Source: Oscillospiraceae bacterium
Lineage (GTDB): Bacteria > Bacillota > Clostridia > Oscillospirales > Oscillospiraceae
Assembly: GCA_017535865.1 (NCBI GenBank)
Contig: JAFXTM010000006.1
Span: 62,001 to 126,000 of the forward strand
DNA length: 64,000 nucleotides
Direction of reading: 5' to 3'
The notes below the pieces were generated by a model, which was given only the letters and a program-made list of their open reading frames with translations, had not been told where the DNA came from and made no database searches. The stretch's first letter is position 1, and each line of letters begins with the position of its first letter. Positions 29,785 through 37,753 of the stretch are shown in pieces. The position numbers and the translations under genes were made by a program.

Positions 29785-30963
29785 TCAATGATGGAACAGA
29801 CGCATCCCCGTAAAGCACATGGTCATACCGTATTTGTTGGCGGTTTCAATGACGTGGTCATCACGGATGGAACCGCCAGGCTCCGCGATGAACTGCACCC
29901 CGGATTTGCGCGCACGCTCTACGTTGTCCCCGAATGGGAAAAAGGCGTCGCTGCCGCAGGTCACACCGCTTTGCGTCGAGATCCAGGCTTTTTTCTCCTC
30001 CGCCGTAAGCACGGCGGGCTTCGTCTTGAAAACCTTCTGCCAGGCACCTTCCGCCAGCACGTCCTCGTACTCGTCGGAAGTGTAGATATCGATGGCATTG
30101 TCCCGATCCGGGCGACGGATATCGTCGACGAAATCCAGCGCCAACACTTTGGGATGCTGCCGAAGATACCAGTTGTCCGCCTTGCTTCCAGCCAGCCTTG
30201 TGCAGTGGATACGGCTCTGCTGTCCTGCCCCGACGCCGATAGCCTGACCGTTCTTAACATAGCAGACGGAGTTGGACTGCGTGTATTTGAGCGTGATCAG
30301 CGCCACGATCATATCAATCTGCGCCTGGCGGGGCAGCTCATGATTCTCCGTGACGATATTCTGAAGCAAAGCTTCATCGATCTTAAAGTTGTTGTGTCCC
30401 TGCTCAAATGTCACGCCAAACACGTCTTTGCGTTCCTGCAGAGCGGGGACATAGTCCGCGTCGATCTGAACTACACTGTAGTTGCCTTTCTTCTTGGTTT
30501 TGAGAATTTCCAGCGCCTCTTCGGTATAACCCGGAGCGATCACGCCGTCGGAGACCTCCGCTTTCAGATAGGCGGCCGTTGCCGCGTCGCACACCTCGCT
30601 CAAGGCAGCCCAGTCGCCATAAGAGCAGAGACGGTCGGCCCCTCGCGCACGGATATAGGCACAGGCGATAGGAGAGAGTTCCGCACCCGGCTCGACGAAA
30701 TAGATGCGCCGGTCCGTTTCACTCAAGGGCAGCCCAACTGCAGCGCCGGCAGGCGAAACATGCTTGAAGGAAGCGGCTGAGGGCAAACCTGTCGCCTCTT
30801 TCAGTTCCTTGACGAGCTGCCAAGAGTTGAATGCGTCGAGAAAATTGATATACCCGGGACGACCGTTCAGAACCTGGACCGGAAGTTCAGAGCCGTCTTT
30901 CATATAGATCCGAGCCGGTTTTTGATTCGGGTTGCAGCCGTATTTCAGTTCAAATTCCTTCAT
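29785..30963 (-). CDS. Stand-alone AICAR formyltransferase (PurH C-terminal type)
   Basis: 392-residue protein equivalent to the transformylase domain of PurH only: ELKYGCNPNQKPA at the start, SFKHVSPAGAAVG, IAPGYTEEALEIL, HNNFKIDEALLQNIVT, VGAGQQSRIHCTRLAGSKAD and SDAFFPFGDNVERARKSGVQFIAEPGGS. It transfers formyl from 10-formyl-THF to AICAR, giving FAICAR. The usual N-terminal IMP cyclohydrolase domain is absent and the following step is supplied by the adjacent PurO-type gene. Confidence 0.93.
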   Translation of the reverse strand: MKEFELKYGCNPNQKPARIYMKDGSELPVQVLNGRPGYINFLDAFNSWQLVKELKEATGLPSAASFKHVSPAGAAVGLPLSETDRRIYFVEPGAELSPIACAYIRARGADRLCSYGDWAALSEVCDAATAAYLKAEVSDGVIAPGYTEEALEILKTKKKGNYSVVQIDADYVPALQERKDVFGVTFEQGHNNFKIDEALLQNIVTENHELPRQAQIDMIVALITLKYTQSNSVCYVKNGQAIGVGAGQQSRIHCTRLAGSKADNWYLRQHPKVLALDFVDDIRRPDRDNAIDIYTSDEYEDVLAEGAWQKVFKTKPAVLTAEEKKAWISTQSGVTCGSDAFFPFGDNVERARKSGVQFIAEPGGSIRDDHVIETANKYGMTMCFTGMRLFHH

Positions 30964-30966
30964 CGT

Positions 30967-31599
30967 TCAGTCCCCCAGATTCTTGTTGAAGAGCTTCACT
31001 ACGCCGTTGACATTGGTGTAGAGAGATACCTTGTTGTCCTCATTAAGTGCTGCCCAGACCTCTTCCGGCTCCGGCATATCGATCTCAAGCGGCTCACCCG
31101 CAAAGCTCGGGAGCGGATTTCCCGGCCCCACATAAGTGCTCAGGAAAACGCCCTTCCCCTCCTCGATTCCCTCGTAACAGAAAAACTCACGCAGGCAGCG
31201 ACCATCCTTCTCTTTCAAAATTGCGAGCTCAAAGCTGCCGTCGTTATACATCATGGCGGAGATACGGGGCGTAAAATTCGGCTCGTCCGGCTCGTATTCT
31301 CGTGTCATCAGCGCTTTCCGGAAATCACCGTAGTCCCGGATCGTATCGGTCTGGTCGCCGTTGGTTACGATCAGACCCTGCGCGTTACGACGGACCGGAT
31401 GATAGATAATGAGGCTGGGGTCCTTCATTTTGGCCGGATCGTACGCTTCAGTCCGGATACCGTCCTTTGTCTCGGTAAAGACACGGTTGCGGCTGTTCTC
31501 GCTCCGTCCCATGATGAAATAATACACGCGGTCCTTGCCGACGGCAATGCCCCGACCGGGATAGGGGTTGTTCTTCAAAAAAGCCACAAAGTCAGTCAT
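30967..31599 (-). CDS. purO: IMP cyclohydrolase, PurO type
   Basis: 210-residue protein of the archaeal-type IMP cyclohydrolase family, which closes FAICAR to IMP. Recognisable stretches are NNPYPGRGIAVG at the start, YFIMGRSENSRNRVF, VTNGDQTDTIRDY and EPDEPNFTPRISAMM. It lies between purN and the free-standing formyltransferase, exactly the partner missing there; the start overlaps purN (ATGA). Assignment rests on family resemblance plus context. Confidence 0.9.
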   Translation of the reverse strand: MTDFVAFLKNNPYPGRGIAVGKDRVYYFIMGRSENSRNRVFTETKDGIRTEAYDPAKMKDPSLIIYHPVRRNAQGLIVTNGDQTDTIRDYGDFRKALMTREYEPDEPNFTPRISAMMYNDGSFELAILKEKDGRCLREFFCYEGIEEGKGVFLSTYVGPGNPLPSFAGEPLEIDMPEPEEVWAALNEDNKVSLYTNVNGVVKLFNKNLGD

Positions 31600-32219
31600 T
31601 CCGCTTTTTCCCTCTCTTTCATGATCTCTTTGGATATCTGCTCAGTCGCTTGAGGCAGAATGCGCCACTCCGCCTCCTCCATGACGCGCCGCTGCAGGCG
31701 CTCCGGCGTGTCTCCCGGTTGAACAAATACAGGATGCTGGAGCAGGATCTCTCCACCGTCCGGGACCTCGTTGACAAAATGGACCGTGGCGCCGGTTACC
31801 TTGACGCCGTATGTCAGCGCTGCTTCGTGGACTTTGAGCCCGTACATTCCCTTCCCGCAGAAAGACGGGATCAAGGCGGGATGTACGTTCAAAATGCGCC
31901 TTGGATAACGCCGTGTAAAGTCTCCGCTCAAAATAGTCATAAAGCCGGCAAGCACGATAAGTTCAATCTGAAATTCAGCCAGCGTTTCTACCAAGGCAGT
32001 TTCAAACGGCGCCTGGCCGCCCAACTGCTTTTTGGACAGTACGCGCGAAGGGATGCCCGCCTTCGACGCTCGCACAAGCGCATAAGCATCCGGGTTGTTT
32101 GAGACGACAAGGCATATTTCTCCGCTTGCAAGGATCCCATCACGCTGCGCGTCGATCAGCGCCTGGAGGTTGGTGCCGCCTCCTGACACGAGAACGGCAA
32201 TCCTCGCCTTACTCAGCAT
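31596..32219 (-). CDS. purN: Phosphoribosylglycinamide formyltransferase
   Basis: 207-residue folate-dependent GAR transformylase. Motifs are VLVSGGGTNLQALID, LIVLAGFMTILSG, RRILNVHPALIPSFCGKGMYG (active-site Asn and His) and VTGATVHFVNEVPDGGEIL. Overlaps purM at its start by 7 bases. Confidence 0.96.
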   Translation of the reverse strand: MLSKARIAVLVSGGGTNLQALIDAQRDGILASGEICLVVSNNPDAYALVRASKAGIPSRVLSKKQLGGQAPFETALVETLAEFQIELIVLAGFMTILSGDFTRRYPRRILNVHPALIPSFCGKGMYGLKVHEAALTYGVKVTGATVHFVNEVPDGGEILLQHPVFVQPGDTPERLQRRVMEEAEWRILPQATEQISKEIMKEREKAE

Positions 32220-33250
32220 ATCGCGACCTTGTCCTCTCCCTCAGTGATCTCACCGAGCACATAGGCGCGGCAGCCTGCTTCATGGAGCGCTTCCAGCGCA
32301 GCGTCCGCAGTGTCCGGCGTCACGATCATGGTCATACCGACACCCATGTTGAATGTGTTGAACATGTCATGCTCGGAGATCTGAGCACGCTTTTGAAGGA
32401 TCGAAAAGATTTGCGGCGTACGAATAGCCGAGCGGTCGATCCTGGCGCAAAACCCGTCCGGGACTGAGCGGGGAATATTCTCATAAAAACCGCCGCCCGT
32501 AATATGGCTGATCCCATGGATCAAAGACGCCTTCAAGGCCGCCAGGACCGGTTTGACATAGATCTCGGTCGGAGTAAGCAGCACTTCACCCAGTGGCTTG
32601 CCAAGCTCATCCCAGACCTTGCCGAGGTCCGTATGTTCGACATCAAAGACCTTCCGGACAAGCGAATAGCCGTTGGAGTGGAGACCGGAAGACGGAAGAG
32701 CAAGCACAATATCTCCCGCACGCATTTCAGCTTTGTCCAGAATGTCATCCCGGTCCACAAGCCCGACGCAGAACCCAGCCAGGTCATATTCATCCGCCGC
32801 CATCGTCCCCGGATGTTCCGCCGTCTCGCCTCCGATCAGTGCGCAACCCGCACGGACGCAGCCTTCCGCGACGCCGGAAACGAGTGAAGCGACCTTCTCC
32901 GGGATGTTTTTGCCGATGGCGATATAGTCCAGGAAAAACAACGGCTTCGCGCCGCAGCATACGATGTCGTTGGCGCACATCGCGACACAGTCTATCCCGA
33001 CGGTATCGTGAATTCCCATCAACTGAGCGATGCGCTGTTTCGTGCCTACCCCGTCGGTGCCTGAGACCAGCACGGGCGCTTTCATCCCGCTGAGGTCCGG
33101 TGCAAACATGCCGCCAAAGCCGCCGATATCTGAGACAACACCCGGAATAAAGGTTCTCCGGATATGCTCTTTCATAAGCTTTACACCCTGATAACCGGCC
33201 TCAATATCTACGCCGGCAGCCGCATACGCAGCGGAATGCGAGTTCATCAT
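32213..33250 (-). CDS. purM: Phosphoribosylformylglycinamidine cyclo-ligase
   Basis: About 345-residue AIR synthetase. Signatures are SGTDGVGTKQRIAQLMG, DTVGIDCVAMCANDIVCCGAKPLFFLDYIA, ALIGGETAEHPG and HITGGGFYENIPR. A long upstream extension of the frame overlaps purF; ATG 33250 with GGAAAGGAATAAGC before it is preferred and gives the family N-terminus NSHSAAYAAAGVDIEAG. Confidence 0.95.
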   Translation of the reverse strand: MMNSHSAAYAAAGVDIEAGYQGVKLMKEHIRRTFIPGVVSDIGGFGGMFAPDLSGMKAPVLVSGTDGVGTKQRIAQLMGIHDTVGIDCVAMCANDIVCCGAKPLFFLDYIAIGKNIPEKVASLVSGVAEGCVRAGCALIGGETAEHPGTMAADEYDLAGFCVGLVDRDDILDKAEMRAGDIVLALPSSGLHSNGYSLVRKVFDVEHTDLGKVWDELGKPLGEVLLTPTEIYVKPVLAALKASLIHGISHITGGGFYENIPRSVPDGFCARIDRSAIRTPQIFSILQKRAQISEHDMFNTFNMGVGMTMIVTPDTADAALEALHEAGCRAYVLGEITEGEDKVAIC

Positions 33251-33254
33251 GCGC

Positions 33255-34679
33255 TTATTCCTTTCCTGTCCAGCAGTACGTGCAGATCTTATCGCGATCA
33301 AGGCCGATAGAATCCAGCAACCCGTCCACAGACTGATAACCGAGGGAGTCAAACCCAAGCTGTTCACAGATTGCATGGAGCAAACATTTACCGCGCTCCG
33401 TCCGCTGATCCGCATATTCCTCCAGATGCCGCTGTCCTTCATCGCCTTCGAGCTTCTGGATAATGCGGCGCGCCAGCAGGTCCATGTCCGAATTACCTCG
33501 TGAGAAGTTTAGATACTTGCAGGCGTACATGATCGGCGGGCAGGCGGAGCGCATGTGCACTTCTTTCGCCCCTGACTCGTACAGGAACTCGACCGTCTCC
33601 TGCAGCTGTGTACCGCGCACGATGGAGTCGTCTACAAACAGCAGCTTCTTGTCTTCAATCAGCTCCGGAACCGGGATCTGCTTCATTTTGGCGACCTGAT
33701 TGCGGACATTTTGATTCTCCGGCATAAAGGAACGCGGCCAGGTCGGCGTGTATTTCACGAAAGGTCTTGCGAATGGTTTGCCGCTTTTGTTGGCGTAACC
33801 GATCGCGTGCGGCAGGCCGGAGTCCGGGACGCCCGCCACAAAATCTACATCCGGCATGGTTCCGGCTTCCATCTCCATCTCAGCCATCCGTTCTCCGTTT
33901 CGATAGCGCATCACCTCGACGTTGACACCCTCGTAGCGAGAGTTTGGATAGCCGTAGTAAGACCAGAGAAAAGCACAGATCTTCATCTTGTCCCGCGCAG
34001 GAGATAATGTCTTATACCCGCGCTCATTCAAATGAACGATCTCACCGGGCCCGAGCTCGTAGGCGTCGTGATATCCGAGCTTATGGTAGGCGAAGGACTC
34101 AAAAGAGACGCAAAAACCATCCCGGTTTTCCCCGATCAGGACCGGGAGACGGCCGACAGCGTCACGCGCAGCCAGGATTTCTCCGTCTCCGGTCATCAGC
34201 AACATGGTCATGGATCCGTCGATCTGTTGCTGAGCATGCAGAATACCGGAGACCAGGTCTTCTTTTTCATTGATAAGCGCAGCCACCAATTCGGTCGTAT
34301 TGACCTTGCCGGAACTCATCGCCATAAACTGGTGCCCGTGATCGGAGAAATAGGTATCCACCAGCTGCTCGGCATTGTTGATCATTCCGACCGTTGTGAT
34401 CGCGTACAGACCGAGATGGGAGCGGACGAGAAGAGGCTGGGGATCGGAATCGCTGATGCAGCCGATTCCACAATTCCCCTTGAACCCAACCAAATCCTTC
34501 TCAAATTTGGTCCGAAACGGCGTGTTTGTTATAGCATGTATTTGACGCTGGAACCCGTGTTCCGGGTCCCAGAGCGCCATGCCGGCGTTGCGCGTGCCGA
34601 GGTGGCTGTGGTAATCGACGCCGAAGAAAACGTCCAGAACGACATCGCGGCGGGACACCGCACCGAAAAAACCACCCAT
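33255..34679 (-). CDS. purF: Amidophosphoribosyltransferase-like PurF without N-terminal cysteine
   Basis: 474-residue protein with an Ntn-type N-terminal half and a C-terminal phosphoribosyltransferase domain (PRPP loop LLFVDDSIVRGTQL near residue 340). In standard PurF the nucleophile Cys1 follows the initiator Met (MCGI). Here the start is [16 protein letters not shown], with glycine at position 2 and no cysteine in about the first 60 residues. A downstream purM and an upstream purC with one-base overlap (TGATG) fix the start. It is probably the committed step of the operon, but its glutamine-hydrolysis mechanism is unclear; free ammonia or a different nucleophile may be used. This MGGFFG type appears to be a known variant in anaerobes. 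Confidence 0.85.
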   Translation of the reverse strand: MGGFFGAVSRRDVVLDVFFGVDYHSHLGTRNAGMALWDPEHGFQRQIHAITNTPFRTKFEKDLVGFKGNCGIGCISDSDPQPLLVRSHLGLYAITTVGMINNAEQLVDTYFSDHGHQFMAMSSGKVNTTELVAALINEKEDLVSGILHAQQQIDGSMTMLLMTGDGEILAARDAVGRLPVLIGENRDGFCVSFESFAYHKLGYHDAYELGPGEIVHLNERGYKTLSPARDKMKICAFLWSYYGYPNSRYEGVNVEVMRYRNGERMAEMEMEAGTMPDVDFVAGVPDSGLPHAIGYANKSGKPFARPFVKYTPTWPRSFMPENQNVRNQVAKMKQIPVPELIEDKKLLFVDDSIVRGTQLQETVEFLYESGAKEVHMRSACPPIMYACKYLNFSRGNSDMDLLARRIIQKLEGDEGQRHLEEYADQRTERGKCLLHAICEQLGFDSLGYQSVDGLLDSIGLDRDKICTYCWTGKE

Positions 34680-35359
34680 CAGGCAAAGAAAAGCTTGGAG
34701 AGCGTCATCGGATCGATGTATTCCCCGTCCTTATATACGCGCATGTTGCCGGAGGCGATCTCGTCGATCAACATGACCTTGCCGTCTGCGTCGTAACCGT
34801 ACTCAAATTTGATATCATACAGTACAAGACCGCGGGCTTTCATCTCATCCGCCACGATCTGCGTGATCTTCTGTGTCATATCCTTGATGTCATCGTATTG
34901 CTCGGGAGTCATCACACCAAGCACGACAAGTCCGTCCTTCGTAACCAGCGGGTCGCCGAGCGCGTCGTTTTTGAAAGTCATCTCAACATAAGCCGGAAGG
35001 TCAGCACCCTCTTCCACGTAATCCCTATAGCGGCGCAGGAAACTGCCGACTGCCTTATAACGGCAAATAACTTCCAGCCCCTTGCCAAACACCTTTGCGG
35101 GCAGCACTTCCATGGTTGTGTTTTTCAGATCGGCGCTCACATAATGTGTCCGGATACCGGCCGCATTTATTTTTTCAAAGAAATAGACGGACATGCGCAG
35201 ATTGACGTCGCCAACACCCTCGATGGACAGACCGACGGAGTTCTCACCCGGATCGAACACACCGTCCTTGCCGGTGCAGTCATCCTTAAACTTCAGCAAA
35301 TAGTTTCCGTTTTCCAAAGCATAGACGTTTTTGGTTTTTCCGGTGTAAATGAGCTTCAT
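34679..35359 (-). CDS. purC: SAICAR synthetase
   Basis: Joins CAIR and aspartate to SAICAR with ATP. About 226 residues from [18 protein letters not shown], which has GGAGGAGAAAAGA upstream; a start at 35386 is less likely. Family motifs [14 protein letters not shown] and [22 protein letters not shown] are intact. Confidence 0.95.
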   Translation of the reverse strand: MKLIYTGKTKNVYALENGNYLLKFKDDCTGKDGVFDPGENSVGLSIEGVGDVNLRMSVYFFEKINAAGIRTHYVSADLKNTTMEVLPAKVFGKGLEVICRYKAVGSFLRRYRDYVEEGADLPAYVEMTFKNDALGDPLVTKDGLVVLGVMTPEQYDDIKDMTQKITQIVADEMKARGLVLYDIKFEYGYDADGKVMLIDEIASGNMRVYKDGEYIDPMTLSKLFFA

Positions 35360-35388
35360 TCTTTTCTCCTCCATGATTTGTCCCATAA

Positions 35389-35883
35389 TCAGTTTTGTTT
35401 ATACTTCTCGCGGATCTCGCGATCCGCGGCCAGGGTTTTTTCTTTATCCGCACGACGTGCGTTCTGCAGTTTGGAAGCAAGTTCCGGATCGCTGAGCGCC
35501 ATGATCTCAACAGCAAGTAAAGCGGCGTTTTTCGCTCCGTCGATCGCCACGGTGGCAACCGGAATCCCGGAAGGCATCATCACCGTAGAGAGCAGCGCAT
35601 CGGTCCCGTCCGAGCAAGCGGCCCGCAGCGGCAGGCCGATCACCGGCAGCGTCGTGTTAGCAGCAAGCGCTCCAGCAAGATGCGCCGCCATACCGGCAGC
35701 GGCAATAAGAACGGAAAAACCGCCCGAACGCGCAGACGCAGCAAACTCTTTTGCTTCGTCCGGACAGCGATGGGCGGATAGAACGCGCACTTCAAACTCG
35801 ACCCCGTACTCCTGCAGCACGTGGATCGCTTTTTCGACAACAGGAAGGTCGTTCCTGCTGCCCATAACAATTCCGACTTTCAT
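35389..35883 (-). CDS. purE: N5-CAIR mutase (AIR carboxylase)
   Basis: 164-residue PurE. Characteristic [44 protein letters not shown] and [21 protein letters not shown]. First gene of the purine operon; no purK follows. It is preceded by a structured leader with an intrinsic terminator and GGAGGAGA just before the ATG. Confidence 0.96.
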   Translation of the reverse strand: MKVGIVMGSRNDLPVVEKAIHVLQEYGVEFEVRVLSAHRCPDEAKEFAASARSGGFSVLIAAAGMAAHLAGALAANTTLPVIGLPLRAACSDGTDALLSTVMMPSGIPVATVAIDGAKNAALLAVEIMALSDPELASKLQNARRADKEKTLAADREIREKYKQN

Positions 35884-35901
35884 TCGAAATCTCCTCCAAT
35901 C

Positions 35902-36021
35902 AAAAAAGACAGACTGCCCCTTACACGAGATCCAGCCTGCCCAGTTGAGTTGTCTTAACCCATACGAGACCCATACGGTATAGTACCTTTCTGTTCGTTA
36001 TCGCATGGCCACTATCAAGAT
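35902..36021 (-). promoter_or_regulatory. Structured leader with intrinsic terminator, candidate riboswitch of pur operon
   Basis: The transcript between the promoter and purE can form helix P1 (CCATGCGA 36008-36001 with TCGTATGG 35967-35960) enclosing hairpin P2 (GGTA-CTA-TACC, 35987-35977), a small hairpin GTTAAG/CTCAAC, then a 10-pair hairpin (GGGCAGGCTG 35942-35933 with CAGTCTGTCT 35916-35907, G-T pairs included) and six T. The last is an intrinsic terminator only about 20 bases before the purE start, so the leader is an attenuator. The direct repeat GTATGGGT appears twice, offering CCATGCG two mutually exclusive partners. ACTGGGCAGG, overlapping the terminator, recalls the 3' part of ZTP riboswitches, but the rest does not match well enough to assign a class. 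Confidence 0.65.
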
Positions 36022-36027
36022 ATTGTA

Positions 36028-36056
36028 ATCTTATCAAAGACCGTCTCCCCTGTCAA
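36028..36056 (-). promoter_or_regulatory. Promoter of the purine operon
   Basis: TTGACA (36056-36051), 17-base spacer, TAAGAT (36033-36028). Transcription should begin near 36021, giving a 138-base leader before purE. Confidence 0.9.
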
Positions 36057-36118
36057 TTCACCAAAATCCCCATTTTTGCTCTGCCTCGCTGCACCGGATT
36101 TATTCATCACGCAACAAA

Positions 36119-36156
36119 CCGAAAAGGAACTGTTCCTTGAAACAGTTCCTTTTCGG
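36119..36156 (-). terminator. Terminator of tat operon
   Basis: A 16-base-pair perfect stem (CCGAAAAGGAACTGTT, loop CCTTGA, AACAGTTCCTTTTCGG), 24 bases past the tatC stop, with TTTG following on the minus strand. Confidence 0.87.
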
Positions 36157-36179
36157 TAGCGGAAATATTCCTCTATGGG

Positions 36180-36953
36180 TTATTCTTCCTCTTCAGCCGC
36201 CTCTGCGGCCTGCTTTCTTTTCTTTCCGACGATTCTGCAGAGGATAATGCTGATCTCATACAGGAGCAGCATCGGGACCGCGATCAAGATCTGAGAGATC
36301 ACATCAGGCGGTGTGATGACCGCAGCAAGGAAGAAGATCGCAACGATCATGATTTTTCGTCCCTTGGCAAGCCATTCGGCTCGAAGGATACCGAGCGCTG
36401 TAAGCACCACGGTCACGACCGGCATTTCAAATACGATGCCGAAAATCAAAAAGACCGTCAGGAGAAAAGAGATATACTGCTGAATGCTGATGGAAGCGGA
36501 GACACTGACTTCCCCGGTAAAGGAAATCAGGAAACGCAGCATGAACGGAACACTGACAAGACGGGCGAACACGATGCCCAGCACAAAGAAAACCGTGCCG
36601 GAAAACAGACCGATCTTGATGTAGTTACGCTCTTTCTGGGTCAAACCAGGGCTGCAGAAAGCATAGATATGGTAAGCCAGGACGGGAAAACTGATGATCA
36701 GGCTGCCGACAAACGCGATAGAGAAATACTCCATCAGCAGTTCCTGCGGCGCCAGGTAAACAAACTCGTAGTCGAAGGGTTTGCCCATGTCTGTGAAGAT
36801 CGTCACAAGCTTGGGCGCTATGCCGAGGCAGGCGCAAAACCCGACCAGAAGAACGATCACGCAAATCAGGACCCGGTTGCGCAGTTCCTTCAGGTGGCCG
36901 GAAATACTCATGCTGCCGTCCGGCGATTTTTCCTTCTTCGTTTTATTGCTCAT
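36180..36953 (-). CDS. tatC: Twin-arginine translocase subunit TatC
   Basis: Six-span membrane core that recognises twin-arginine signal peptides of folded exported proteins. 257 residues. N-terminal motif SISGHLKELRNR, then hydrophobic helices and the loop AFCSPGLTQKERNYI; family FEMPVVTVVLTALG near helix 5. The ATG at 36953 lies inside the end of tatA with GAGG upstream; a longer start at 36974 is less likely. The C-terminus is charged (KKRKQAAEAAEEEE). Confidence 0.94.
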   Translation of the reverse strand: MSNKTKKEKSPDGSMSISGHLKELRNRVLICVIVLLVGFCACLGIAPKLVTIFTDMGKPFDYEFVYLAPQELLMEYFSIAFVGSLIISFPVLAYHIYAFCSPGLTQKERNYIKIGLFSGTVFFVLGIVFARLVSVPFMLRFLISFTGEVSVSASISIQQYISFLLTVFLIFGIVFEMPVVTVVLTALGILRAEWLAKGRKIMIVAIFFLAAVITPPDVISQILIAVPMLLLYEISIILCRIVGKKRKQAAEAAEEEE

Positions 36954-37161
36954 TCGCCTCGTCGTCCGTCTCAACCTCGACGGCTTTCTTTACTTTCTTT
37001 TTCGGTTTTTCGGAGACCTCTTCTTCGGCCTCCTCCATGCCGTCCTTGAAGCCCTTTACGCTCTTGCCGAACATTTTTGTCAGCTTGGGGATCTGCGTGG
37101 GTCCAAAGATGATAATAACAATTACAAGGACGATAAGAAGCTGCTGCACACCGATTCTCAT
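36943..37161 (-). CDS. tatA: Twin-arginine translocase subunit TatA
   Basis: 72-residue protein: N-terminal membrane helix (RIGVQQLLIVLVIVIIIFGP), the FGPTQIPKL hinge, an amphipathic helix (KMFGKSVKGFKDGM) and an acidic/basic tail. Overlaps the preceding tatB-like gene (ATGA) and the tatC start. Confidence 0.92.
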   Translation of the reverse strand: MRIGVQQLLIVLVIVIIIFGPTQIPKLTKMFGKSVKGFKDGMEEAEEEVSEKPKKKVKKAVEVETDDEANEQ

Positions 37162-37661
37162 TCGTTTACTCCTCCTTCAGTTTCTAGAATGTCTTTATCC
37201 TCTGCAGCGGGAACGGATTCCGCCGCTTCCGGTACCTTTTCAGCCGAAGCGCTTTCTGCCTCGGCGTTTTCAGTCGGAGCCTCGGGCGCCGGGTCTTCCG
37301 CAGCCGAAGCGGTCTCCTCCTGGGATTCCTCCGGCGTTTCTTTTGCTGGCTCTTTCTTGTCGGAGGAGCTCTTCTTTGGCTTGCCTATACTCTTGAGATC
37401 CTTTTCAACACTGGAAAGGTTGCCCTCAATGTCTTTCTTCAAGTCTTCCAGCGGTTCGATCGCCTCCCTAAGCGGAGCAGACGCCTCTTCGAGCGGATCG
37501 ATCACACTCTCCCGGACCTCTTTGGTCACATCCTCTGAAACCTTACGGAATTCTTTCAATGCCACGCCGAGTTTTTTCGTATAATACGGAAGCTTATCCG
37601 GACCGATCACCAGAAGCGCGACAATCAAAATGACAAGGATCTCCATAAAACCAAGTTTCAT
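37158..37661 (-). CDS. TatA/TatB-like translocase subunit
   Basis: 167 residues: membrane helix (LGFMEILVILIVALLVIGP), hinge GPDKLPYYTKKLG, an amphipathic helix and a long acidic, low-complexity tail rich in Glu, Ala, Pro and Ser. The long tail resembles TatB more than TatA. The ATG at 37661 is 7 bases after GGAGG; the in-frame ATG at 37667 is too close to it. First gene of a tatB-tatA-tatC operon. Confidence 0.83.
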   Translation of the reverse strand: MKLGFMEILVILIVALLVIGPDKLPYYTKKLGVALKEFRKVSEDVTKEVRESVIDPLEEASAPLREAIEPLEDLKKDIEGNLSSVEKDLKSIGKPKKSSSDKKEPAKETPEESQEETASAAEDPAPEAPTENAEAESASAEKVPEAAESVPAAEDKDILETEGGVNE

Positions 37662-37699
37662 GTACATCCCTCCTTCCACTTGGGTATCGATGTAGTTGA

Positions 37700-37728
37700 A
37701 TTATAGTAAAAAAACCGTTTGAAGTCAA
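37700..37728 (-). promoter_or_regulatory. Promoter of tat operon
   Basis: TTGACT (37728-37723), 17-base spacer, TATAAT (37705-37700), 39 bases before the tatB-like start. Confidence 0.9.
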
Positions 37729-37753
37729 CAGGGCGTATCAAAATACTGTAAAA

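Noticed and set aside
28939..30780. 613-codon plus-strand open frame
   Set aside because: Antisense to purD and the AICAR formyltransferase, both strongly conserved; a codon-bias shadow.
35902..36021. Firm call of ZTP, purine or PRPP riboswitch for the purE leader
   Set aside because: Only a short 3' stretch (ACTGGGCAGG) and overall layout recall ZTP; the conserved 5' core and pseudoknot partner are not visible, and purine and ykkC consensus elements are absent. It is reported as an unassigned leader.
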